16,708 nucleotides of DNA from Bacteroidales bacterium UBA5235 (lineage in GTDB: Bacteria; Bacteroidota; Bacteroidia; Bacteroidales; VadinHA17): positions 11,086-27,793 of the forward strand of contig DHUL01000088.1 in the NCBI GenBank assembly GCA_002409145.1, written 5' to 3'. Shown piece after piece: positions 1-7,766 of the stretch. A program made the translations under genes and the position numbers. Below the pieces are notes generated by a model, which saw only the letters and a program-made list of their open reading frames with translations, was not told where the DNA came from and ran no database searches. Every line of letters starts with the position of its first letter. Positions within the stretch are counted from its first letter, which is position 1.

Positions 1-1192
1 CAGCGGATGCATGAAGGGAAGCCAGTCCGTCAATACGCAGTGAGTATCTCCTCAGATGGGCTGTTTCCTGCGCGTAATTCTGGTTTACGTAGAATGACAT
101 TTCATTTTCACCTGTCCGGACAATATTTAAAGCCGGATAATTTGTTCTGGACACCCAGTTATTCAATCCTATTCCGGGTCTGAGAAAACCCTCCAGAAAG
201 GTCCTCTGGTAATTGTAACCGCCTCTTGATGTGATCAGAACCGCGTCGGAACAGTCATGGTAATATGAGGGATTTACTCCAAGTCTTTCAGCCTCATCAT
301 CTGTAATTACCTGTTTGCCGGGAAAGAATCTTGCAGCAATTGCAATATAGATATGCGGGGCTCTGAAATAGGGACTTGTCTGATTGGTATAAAGATTTTC
401 AGGTGGTGTGCCGCCAAAATCCATATTAACGGGTGCAGACCAGTGAATGAAGTCTTGCGAAGTGCTTCTGGCGACGGTCCGGACCGCTTTGTCACCGAGG
501 CTGATCCATTCCCTCATATAACAGATATAGCATTTTTCCGATTCTGACCAGAATGCCACATTCTGAGAATCGAATTCTGCTCCCTTTATAACGGGTTCCG
601 AAGTCATTTTTATCCAGTGGATACCGTCGGATGAGCCATAGGGAATGAGCCCGTCAATCAGTCCGCCCAGGGCTTTAAACCTGTAGTCATCCGTTCGTGC
701 CGGATTGTCATCCCTGAAAGGCGAGAAATTGTGTGTTACCGGCGCAGCATGTGCCAGGATGACATTATTCTTTACCGAAGAGCTGACCTGGTACATATCC
801 AGCCCGGGTTTCACCCAGTTAATCCCATCAGCCGATTCGGCATAACATGTAACTTCCTGGTCGCTTCCGTCAGCTCCTATTGCCGGAATTCCGCGATAGT
901 ACAGCCTGTAGATGGTGTCATCCTTTATTACTGTGGAATATCCTGAAAAAATGCCTTCCCAGGGTTCATCAAAAAACAAAACCGGACCTTCGTCGACAGG
1001 AGTATGCATGCGATACTCAATGTTGCTTATGTTGCTTATCAGGAAACTGTCAACAAAAAGCTCGAGCCTGTCGCCAAGGATAACAGGTTCTCGCTGGTAT
1101 GAGATGCTGTTCTTCTGCCCGGTAAGTGTAAAGGCCGCTAATAGTGTCAAAAGAATGACATTATTTACTTTTATGAGGTTATTCCTCTTCAT
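1..1192 (-). CDS. Exported beta-propeller glycosidase-like protein, 3'-truncated by window edge
   Basis: This gene reads open from an ATG at 1192 to the left edge (397 codons visible, no stop), so its C-terminus lies outside the window. Residues 1-26 form a signal peptide (basic start, hydrophobic core, LTGQ at the end), implying export. The rest has the repeating pattern of a five-bladed beta-propeller of the GH32/GH43/GH117-like kind: a YAESADGINW strand-turn at about 118-127, SSDGIHW at 187-193, FDSQNVAFW at 207-215, SQDFIHW at 245-251, and RRYSLRIDG near 381-389. Such folds hydrolyse glycosidic bonds with acidic residues at the propeller centre. D48 and D208 are candidates, but I cannot assign a family or substrate. 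The ATG lies inside the last codons of the upstream GHL10 gene (14-base overlap, different frame), which suggests translational coupling. The fold class is fairly likely; the enzymatic role is inference. Confidence 0.72.
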   Translation of the reverse strand, partial: MKRNNLIKVNNVILLTLLAAFTLTGQKNSISYQREPVILGDRLELFVDSFLISNISNIEYRMHTPVDEGPVLFFDEPWEGIFSGYSTVIKDDTIYRLYYRGIPAIGADGSDQEVTCYAESADGINWVKPGLDMYQVSSSVKNNVILAHAAPVTHNFSPFRDDNPARTDDYRFKALGGLIDGLIPYGSSDGIHWIKMTSEPVIKGAEFDSQNVAFWSESEKCYICYMREWISLGDKAVRTVARSTSQDFIHWSAPVNMDFGGTPPENLYTNQTSPYFRAPHIYIAIAARFFPGKQVITDDEAERLGVNPSYYHDCSDAVLITSRGGYNYQRTFLEGFLRPGIGLNNWVSRTNYPALNIVRTGENEMSFYVNQNYAQETAHLRRYSLRIDGLASLHASA

Positions 1193-2279
1193 TCCCGGTC
1201 GAATTAATTTTTGAGCCATACGAGTTAACCTTACCCAGCAGAGTACTGTATTCATCTGTGAATGAACTGCCTGACCAGAAGCTTACCCCGTCTGCCTTGT
1301 TTTTGAGAGCTGTCAGGCAATGCTCAAGCATTATTTCGGGATCGACATCACGGTGATATCTGTTCCCGAGCCATATCCCGGCATAAACACGCGTCCTGTT
1401 ACCGGCGATTTGTATTGCCCTGAGCAGGTCTTCGGTGAATACATTGTTGTTTTCTATATAAAGCATCGGACAAACAAGATCGAGCAGTCCTTCCCTGACC
1501 CATACCTCCCAGTCTTGACCGATCATTACCTCTGCAACCCCGGGATCGGGAAAGACTGCAGCGGAAAGAATGAGCCTGCTGTTACCGGTTTTCAATGCAG
1601 TTCTTATCTCTCTTACCAGGCCGGTTACATGATCTGCATTCCACCTGATCCATTTACACCACAAAGGATCGCCGCAGTCTTTGTCAAGTTCGAGAGGACT
1701 CACACCAAATTCCTGTCTGAATGCGCTGCAGGTGAGGCTGTCATAACTGAAGTTCTGGTTCAGATCGAAACGGATATAATCAAGATGCAGCCCGTCAATA
1801 TTATGACCTGCAAACTCCGACACCTGTCTTATAATAAAATCCTTGACCTCACGATCAGCAAGGTTCAGGTTGGTCCTCTTCCTGCCGTCGATGTCTGTCA
1901 CAGACCATTCCGGGTGAAGCGTGAGCAACGCTCCTGAAGGATTGTTTGACCCGCCTGGTGAAATATAGGGATGGAGCTCAATGTCAAGCCTGTGACATTC
2001 ACTGAGCAGCCTGTCAAGAAATTCCCAGTCGTCATACGGAAGTCCGCAGTTTAAAAACAGGACGTTTATGCCGGCTTTCTTATAACCGTTAAGCACAGTG
2101 TCGGATACATTTCCCTGCTGATCACAAACAAGTTCTTTCCATATCCAGAGTCCTTTGTCAAATCTTTTGGCAGCGTCTCTGCCAGCAAGGCTTGTGCTGC
2201 TCAGTGTGATCACGAGTATGGCAAGAAGAGTATTGAAGAACTTCGGTACTGATACTTTGGATGCCTGATCAGGTTTCAT
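1179..2279 (-). CDS. Exported GHL10-family glycosyl hydrolase-like protein (copy A)
   Basis: This 366-residue protein has a signal peptide (residues 1-32, ending SLAG, no lipobox Cys), so it is probably periplasmic or secreted. The body matches the glycosyl-hydrolase-like 10 family (GHL10, PF02638), a (beta/alpha)8 barrel. Visible strand-end motifs are GLWIW (43-47), ELHPYISPG (101-109), GLHLDYIRF with acidic D167 (163-171), AAVFPDP (240-246), GQDWEVW (254-260), CPMLY (270-274) and GVSFWSG (331-337). D167 and D245 are candidate catalytic acids. The family probably acts on polysaccharide, but no substrate is firmly established to my knowledge. The protein is a clear paralogue of the product at 10080-11159, including the conserved FSYDS-TC-AFR stretch after the DYIR motif. 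It starts 11 bases after the stop of AGE-A and overlaps the next gene by 14 bases, so it belongs to the operon. Family call strong; reaction unknown. Confidence 0.88.
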   Translation of the reverse strand: MKPDQASKVSVPKFFNTLLAILVITLSSTSLAGRDAAKRFDKGLWIWKELVCDQQGNVSDTVLNGYKKAGINVLFLNCGLPYDDWEFLDRLLSECHRLDIELHPYISPGGSNNPSGALLTLHPEWSVTDIDGRKRTNLNLADREVKDFIIRQVSEFAGHNIDGLHLDYIRFDLNQNFSYDSLTCSAFRQEFGVSPLELDKDCGDPLWCKWIRWNADHVTGLVREIRTALKTGNSRLILSAAVFPDPGVAEVMIGQDWEVWVREGLLDLVCPMLYIENNNVFTEDLLRAIQIAGNRTRVYAGIWLGNRYHRDVDPEIMLEHCLTALKNKADGVSFWSGSSFTDEYSTLLGKVNSYGSKINSTGNEEE

Positions 2280-2290
2280 TTCTCAACCGG

Positions 2291-3646
2291 TTATTGTTTG
2301 TTGTTTTTTGGAAATGAGGGCCTGCCCCCTGCTTTTATTATTCTTTCAAGGCTCAGGATATTAAGCATAAGATGTCTTGGATGATGGTAATTCTCTATTC
2401 TTACTGCCTCATTAACGAATGTCATTTTCCTGTCGCCCCCGACGTCCCAGAGAGGATATCCATGCTTCCGGAGAGGGAAATTCTCAATCACATAGTTATA
2501 GGTTTTCTCAAACCAGTCAAAAGCCCAGGGATCAGCAGTATGCTCTATCATGCTCATGGTGCCTATCAGCAATTCAGCCTGCTCCCATAATACCTTGTCT
2601 ACTTTCCAGATGTTCCTGTCGATATTTTCGAGACATCTGAATGTGCCACCGTAAACATCATCCCATGCCACTTCGGCATGGCGTTTAAGTCTTTTTACGG
2701 CAATATCATACAGACCCTGGTCTTTTTTTCTTAAAGCCTCCTCCATCACCATCCAGAGAACTTCTATTATATGTCCCGGATAAGAAAACTGTGAGAAAGG
2801 ACCTTCGGGGACCTTCATATCATGGGTAAGCACTTCGATCATAAGATCAAAGTCAGGCACATAATGGCGATTCATTAAAGCATCAATGCTTCTGTCTGCG
2901 ATCATTTCAATATCAGAATCTCTCTTTACGTACAGCATTGTGGTTGCGACTTTCAGGAACACCATCCAGTGTCCGAGGACCCTTGGTCCGGTCAGCTGGT
3001 CAGCAGGCGGGCCGTATGTTACAGCATACATGTAATTTTCACGGTCATAAACACTTAGGCATGAAGTGACAATTTCTTTAGCTAAGTCATAATATTGTTC
3101 ATCACCGGTTGCCCTTGAAAATTCTGCCAAACCTTCGGCAATGAACAGATTGCCATAGATATCAGGAGATGAATCATTGATCAGTCTGCCCTCCCGGGTA
3201 TATGACCATGGCCAGAATTCATTGCCGGAGGGTCTCATCTTTAGTAACAGATCAGCTGTCTTCCTGGCAGTGTCAAGGTAGGAGGGATCATTTTTCAGAT
3301 TATTGTATAGATATGAGTACACCCACAGACCTCTTCCGTCGAACCAGGTCCTTTTATCGGTTGAGATAAGGTTTCCCATCCGGTCGGCATTGCACATGAA
3401 ACCTCCGAATTCATGGTCAATGATGTGTGCGTCCATGAAGGGAAGAAAATCATCAAACAGATATTGTCTATATCTGTTCAGTAACTCTTCAACAGGAAGT
3501 CCTGCAATAGCTGATATTTTCATGTTTTTATGGGTTTTCTCCTCATGAGCCTCCCTTCCTGAGGTATTGCCAGTTGAACACCCGGGAACTACTGCTGTTA
3601 ATGCGAGTGCTCCTGATGCACCTATGAAGTTTCTCCGTCTCATCAT
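2291..3646 (-). CDS. Tat-exported AGE-family (N-acylglucosamine 2-epimerase fold) lipoprotein (AGE-A)
   Basis: This is a 451-residue protein of the N-acyl-D-glucosamine 2-epimerase/cellobiose epimerase family (PF07221-like, (alpha/alpha)6 barrel). The N-terminus has a twin-arginine motif (RRRNF, 3-7), a hydrophobic stretch, and a lipobox PGC with C23, which predicts a folded, lipid-anchored exported protein. Family landmarks are the WFDGRGLW block (101-108), YPGHIIEV with H292 and E295 (289-296), KVLWEQAELL (351-360), and YHHPRHLM with H421/H422 (420-427). The His pair around the barrel mouth and the Glu three residues after the first His match the acid/base residues of characterised epimerases. 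Two adjacent ATGs (3646 and 3643) are possible starts. Cytoplasmic epimerases of this family isomerise sugars at C2. An exported one may instead act on an oligosaccharide end, or be a hydrolase or lyase on the same fold. Family call strong; function inferred. Confidence 0.87.
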   Translation of the reverse strand: MMRRRNFIGASGALALTAVVPGCSTGNTSGREAHEEKTHKNMKISAIAGLPVEELLNRYRQYLFDDFLPFMDAHIIDHEFGGFMCNADRMGNLISTDKRTWFDGRGLWVYSYLYNNLKNDPSYLDTARKTADLLLKMRPSGNEFWPWSYTREGRLINDSSPDIYGNLFIAEGLAEFSRATGDEQYYDLAKEIVTSCLSVYDRENYMYAVTYGPPADQLTGPRVLGHWMVFLKVATTMLYVKRDSDIEMIADRSIDALMNRHYVPDFDLMIEVLTHDMKVPEGPFSQFSYPGHIIEVLWMVMEEALRKKDQGLYDIAVKRLKRHAEVAWDDVYGGTFRCLENIDRNIWKVDKVLWEQAELLIGTMSMIEHTADPWAFDWFEKTYNYVIENFPLRKHGYPLWDVGGDRKMTFVNEAVRIENYHHPRHLMLNILSLERIIKAGGRPSFPKNNKQ

Positions 3647-3695
3647 TTAACTTTTATTTACCGTTTGCTACTTTAACATTCTCTTTTAGATCAAC

Positions 3696-5426
3696 CTATT
3701 TTGCAACAATGAGCTTTCCCGATTCGTGTTTATCTGAAGTCTCCACAAGACAGTGATAGACTCCACTGGCAAGTTTGCTTACATCATAATCTTCTGAATA
3801 TAATCCGGGAGTCTTATTGTAATGTCCGATCATAACAACCTGATTCCCATGGTTGTCAAAAAGCTTGATTGTCACATCCGTCATTCCGGAGATTTTGTAG
3901 GTGATTGTAACCTTGCCCGATGCCGGGTTGGGAAAAATCTCAGCAAGAAGTCCAGTCTCTTCGTTTCGGGTATCCGGACTGTCAATTCCCGTTATCAGCC
4001 TGTTGCATAGAAAGACGACCTCGCGGGTTTCTCCTTTTTTAAGCGGCTCAAGGCCCGCATGCCATACATATAACAAGGCAAAGTTTTCTTTTACAACAGC
4101 ATCAATAGCGTTTGTTGATAAAATACTTATGTCCGTAGCAATAAAGGGTAAGAATACTGCAGGATGCCTGTTTCCCCATTTGCCGTTTGTTCCAGGTTCA
4201 CCATCATAATTCATGGTCATACGGTACGTCACAGTGTCACATAAATGGCCATGACGAATTATAAGTTGATTGGTGATAAGCGGTTGCTGATAATTGCCTT
4301 CGTGACTCATCTTAAATTTTTTCCCGGGATCACCGTAAAAAGCTGAACCATTGAGGTCAACAGGAGAAACACCGGGAGTCTTGTTAAGGATGTCAAACTG
4401 AAGTGCCTGGTTGGCCAGAAACCATGATTCCGACCAGGTGTTTTCTCTTGACATCTTATAGTAGTATGCTCTTGTTCCGCCATGCTGATAAGAATTCGAA
4501 CTTTCCTCTATCAGGTAACCGGTGTATGCATATGCACCTCCCTTGTTGATCCAGCAGGGGGCCATGCAGCCGTCATTAATTATCTGGCCGATGTTACAGT
4601 TGCCGAGACCGAAATAGATCTTGGGATGCGAAGAACTTACCGGGTAGTTTGTGCCTGATGCTGACGCACCTGTCAGAACACCCGTTCCGGATCTGAACAA
4701 ACCTTCGGGACTTTGTGTGGGATAATGTAACTGCCACAGGTTGTAGTTACCGTGCCCGCTGGTAATGAAAATATCCACAGGAGCATTATCAAGCGAGTCA
4801 ATACCGCTGTTGATCATCGAAACCAGCCAGGGGGTACGGTCTGTCGGTCCGTTGGAATAGGATCTTATAAGAGTGGAATCAGGATGTTTGACATAAAACA
4901 GTCCGGAAGTGGCTTCATGAGTACTGAGCCCCTGGGTAAAGTAAGGCAGGTCACTGCTGACAGTCCCGCTGAGAAGTGTCCGGGTATAATGTGTGACCGT
5001 GTCTGCAGCAATCCTGTAAGCATCTTCCGGATAACCTGTCAGCACACCCCAGATGGCATCTGTGTACGGATCGTCATCAAGTGTCCGGGTAAACGGATAC
5101 AGGGTATTAATAATAAATGAGGGCGAGGCCGTACTGATATCACAGACAAAGCAGATATGAGTGGGAGAGTAGGAGACAACCGGTTCCCTGACTTCAGACA
5201 GCGAAGTTTTCCAGATGAAGAGATGTCCCTTGTAGTACGATGCAAGTGTGTCGCAGACCTGCTTCCATCTGGCAATATTGTATGTGTTCTGTTTTATTAC
5301 AATGGCATAACGCATATCTGATGTCATCACTGATTGGCCTGAGGAGGTGTTGAAACAACTGACGGTGATGACGAGGCATAAAATCAGAATCAGCCTCCGC
5401 AGACATATATGATATAATCCTTTCAT
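3696..5426 (-). CDS. Gingipain/caspase-like cysteine peptidase with T9SS C-terminal sorting domain
   Basis: This is a 576-residue protein. Residues 1-31 look like a signal peptide; the lipobox-like VSC at 22-24 is probably incidental given the C-terminal tail. The middle resembles the clan CD peptidases (C25, gingipain-like): LDDDPYTDAIWGVLTGY (116-132), ITSGHGN with catalytic-type H225 (221-227), GLGNCNIG with C277 (273-280), and a YGDP motif (364-367). The His-then-Cys order and spacing fit the dyad. The last 80 or so residues (from about 494) begin with FPNPASG, contain LFDNHGNQV, and end SGKLIVAK. This is a type A Por secretion tail, directing export by the type IX system and attachment to the cell surface. 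The role is probably surface or extracellular proteolysis, perhaps of a glycoprotein. A purine-rich AAGGGA lies just before the ATG. Peptidase assignment is good; specificity unknown. Confidence 0.82.
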   Translation of the reverse strand: MKGLYHICLRRLILILCLVITVSCFNTSSGQSVMTSDMRYAIVIKQNTYNIARWKQVCDTLASYYKGHLFIWKTSLSEVREPVVSYSPTHICFVCDISTASPSFIINTLYPFTRTLDDDPYTDAIWGVLTGYPEDAYRIAADTVTHYTRTLLSGTVSSDLPYFTQGLSTHEATSGLFYVKHPDSTLIRSYSNGPTDRTPWLVSMINSGIDSLDNAPVDIFITSGHGNYNLWQLHYPTQSPEGLFRSGTGVLTGASASGTNYPVSSSHPKIYFGLGNCNIGQIINDGCMAPCWINKGGAYAYTGYLIEESSNSYQHGGTRAYYYKMSRENTWSESWFLANQALQFDILNKTPGVSPVDLNGSAFYGDPGKKFKMSHEGNYQQPLITNQLIIRHGHLCDTVTYRMTMNYDGEPGTNGKWGNRHPAVFLPFIATDISILSTNAIDAVVKENFALLYVWHAGLEPLKKGETREVVFLCNRLITGIDSPDTRNEETGLLAEIFPNPASGKVTITYKISGMTDVTIKLFDNHGNQVVMIGHYNKTPGLYSEDYDVSKLASGVYHCLVETSDKHESGKLIVAK

Positions 5427-5465
5427 TTCCCTTACTTTACACCTGAGAACATGCAGACATATTAA

Positions 5466-7727
5466 TTAATTCTCACCCACTGATTCAAGGCTGAGAACGA
5501 TATAGTCGTTACCTCCCACACTGACCGGGATAGAAACATATTCTGATCCGGTCTTTCTGGAAAGGATAGTTTCTGACTTCATGTCGGTAAGTACATATTC
5601 CTTATCCGGTGTCAGAGTCAAAGGTTTGATTACCAGATCAGCTGATGCTGTTGAATAATTTGCGGCTGAGATATGGTAACCGGTCATTCCGGTTTTCATA
5701 GAAATATCCATTGACCGGGTTGCCCCATATACATCAAAAGGTCTTTGGACTTTATAGCCGGTGAGTGCATCATCCAAAAGATCCCTTATAAGATCCGGGC
5801 ATATCTTTACAGCGTTTCCGGCACTCATGGTTACAACATATGTTTTACCCTCACCATAGATGTTGGTGAATACTGATGCATTACCGTCAGGGTATGATGC
5901 TATAGTTTTACCTGCGGCAGGAGTCCATGCTGATGAGACGACCGGTGTAAAAGACCATGATTGGCCTTTATGTGTTCTTCTGCCGGGATTTACTACAGTT
6001 AATCGATCATATTCATGAAAATCCTGAACCGGAATAAGCTCAAGCGCACCCCAGAGTTTCTCGCGGTCAAACCGGTCACCGTATGGAATCCTGGGACCGA
6101 ATGCAATGACTGTCCCGCCTCTTTTCACGAAATCCTCAAGCATTTCACTGTCGGTCTCCTGCATCCCGGAAATATCAGGAAGTATCACAACGTATTTATT
6201 CTTCAGCAGGTAGTCAATCTGTTCAGGGTTTTTGTTCATAGGGTAGAAGGGAAGAATCTCTTCTCCTTTTTTCGGGATGAACGGTATTATATCATAACTG
6301 ATACCAAGCTGTCTGAAAGCATCGAGTGCCGGGGTAATACAATTCTGCCATCTCTCGATGCACCAGTCTGCGTAAGGTATGTACACAGCCAGGTGAGATG
6401 GTTCCGTTGATACTGTACTTCTGATCAGATTATAAGCCTTTAATCCGTCTCTTATGGCCTGAGTTGCCGTTGCTGTTTCTTCGGGCAGTTTTGCCTGATT
6501 GAAGTAAACGCAAGAGAAGAAACCAAAGAATGAAATACCATCAGGCCCGTATGCCGATGCAGCGGAGGGGAACTGGTTGAAGATATTATCATACCCCGTA
6601 AGATATGCATTGCCGACCCTGTTTTCAAAATAACCCATGAATTCAACATGTGACAGGGTGACTTTGTCAGTTATCCGGGTGGCCCCGGATGACAGCGATG
6701 TTACGTCCCTTACCCTGCAGTTGGGATACATCTGGCGGTTATCGGGACGGTATGAGGTCATTATCGGTGCCTGGTAATTAATTATATCCAGATTGTCAAT
6801 TGCCGAAAGGTAGCCTGCGAGCAGGGGATCATCAATATTTGGCGAGCACATTGTCAGTAATCCCTGACCGTGTTTCCTGACAGAGTTGCAGAACTCCCGT
6901 ATATATGAGGCATAATATGTACCGCTGCCTTCCTGGTATGAATAGAAGCCTGCAAATGAAGGGTGATGGCCGTACATCTTCCATTGCTCGTCAATTATTG
7001 CTTTCATGCTTTGCATATAATGTGTATTCTGCAGATCCGGATCGCTCAGATCCCATGATACTGAGATAAGTGCCGGAAGCCCGAGAGAATCGGTTATATT
7101 AAGCATCATCTCCATCCTGTCATTTTCAGGAGGCGCTGACGTTCTGCATACTTTTGAAGGCCAAACGGCTCTTATCTCGGTGGTTCCGCCCCACACTTTT
7201 TCAGCCCCTATATTTGCATGAAGTACCACCATGTTTCCTCCCAGATCAGTGAACTGTTTTATGTAGTCATTCATGGCCGCCTTGCTCGCGGAGTCAGGGA
7301 AGTTTATCATGATCGCGTAGTCTGCAACAATATTCCCTACGATGTAAGATGCTTTGGCGATTGTCTTTCCTGACCCATGGCCGGCAACAGCAGTAATAAT
7401 ACGAAGACCGTCCGAGGCATTTATTTCCGGACCTGCTGTTATATGAAATGCTGAGGATTTCGAATACTGACCTTCCACCTCAAGTTTGACCGTTCCTATT
7501 GTTGGAGCTGAAATGGTGACCATAAGATCATTTGCATTTATTGGCCCGGAAGACTCAATTGTGACCAGAATACTGTCGCCGCGTATTATTCTCTTTACTT
7601 CAGTTCTGATGACAAGGTCCTTATCTGACTTCATACCATGACCGGTGCAGGAAAGGAAAAGAAGGAGGACAATACCTGTAAAAAACAAGGTTCTAAGTAT
7701 TGAAATTTGATAGCTTTTTTCTTTCAT
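5466..7727 (-). CDS. Large surface lipoprotein, TIM-barrel glycosidase-like plus GATase-like domain (DUF4434/GH42-like)
   Basis: This is a 753-residue lipoprotein: hydrophobic signal, then FLSC with lipid-accepting C27. Residues 35-130 look like a beta-sandwich. Residues 135-420 read as a TIM barrel: a strand at 137-143, GGNMVVLHANIG (163-174), PSFAGFYSYQEGSG with E266 (256-269), LDIINYQAP (313-321), and HVEFMGYFENR with E362 and E368 (360-370). The FxGFY...E pattern resembles DUF4434 and related glycosidase-like barrels. E266 and E362 are candidate acid/base and nucleophile. Residues 445-555 look like the GATase-like trimerisation domain of GH42 beta-galactosidases, including KYVVILPDISG (511-521) and VKRGGTVIAFGP (534-545). 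A beta-rich end follows, consistent with a C-terminal domain. It sits 39 bases after AGE-B and 39 before the peptidase. Domain layout is plausible; exact family and substrate are not established. Confidence 0.7.
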   Translation of the reverse strand: MKEKSYQISILRTLFFTGIVLLLFLSCTGHGMKSDKDLVIRTEVKRIIRGDSILVTIESSGPINANDLMVTISAPTIGTVKLEVEGQYSKSSAFHITAGPEINASDGLRIITAVAGHGSGKTIAKASYIVGNIVADYAIMINFPDSASKAAMNDYIKQFTDLGGNMVVLHANIGAEKVWGGTTEIRAVWPSKVCRTSAPPENDRMEMMLNITDSLGLPALISVSWDLSDPDLQNTHYMQSMKAIIDEQWKMYGHHPSFAGFYSYQEGSGTYYASYIREFCNSVRKHGQGLLTMCSPNIDDPLLAGYLSAIDNLDIINYQAPIMTSYRPDNRQMYPNCRVRDVTSLSSGATRITDKVTLSHVEFMGYFENRVGNAYLTGYDNIFNQFPSAASAYGPDGISFFGFFSCVYFNQAKLPEETATATQAIRDGLKAYNLIRSTVSTEPSHLAVYIPYADWCIERWQNCITPALDAFRQLGISYDIIPFIPKKGEEILPFYPMNKNPEQIDYLLKNKYVVILPDISGMQETDSEMLEDFVKRGGTVIAFGPRIPYGDRFDREKLWGALELIPVQDFHEYDRLTVVNPGRRTHKGQSWSFTPVVSSAWTPAAGKTIASYPDGNASVFTNIYGEGKTYVVTMSAGNAVKICPDLIRDLLDDALTGYKVQRPFDVYGATRSMDISMKTGMTGYHISAANYSTASADLVIKPLTLTPDKEYVLTDMKSETILSRKTGSEYVSIPVSVGGNDYIVLSLESVGEN

Positions 7728-7766
7728 TTTTCTTCAATTACTCTTCAGTCTGCCTGTAAAGAATAT

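Noticed and set aside
353..547. Plus-strand open frames over the propeller gene and other genes
   Set aside because: They overlap the long minus-strand genes with recognisable domains and have no domain, signal peptide or start context of their own; they are shadows.
2664..2680. Small inverted repeat CATGCC/GGCATG with a short loop
   Set aside because: It lies inside the AGE-A coding sequence with only a 6-base stem and no T-run; it is explained by codon sequence.
3691..3704. Exact 14-base match TCAACCTATTTTGC at the 3' end of the peptidase gene and at 12132-12145 at the end of the susD-like gene
   Set aside because: One 14-base match in a 16.7 kb window is expected by chance about half the time, and both copies overlap coding ends with no further flanking similarity.
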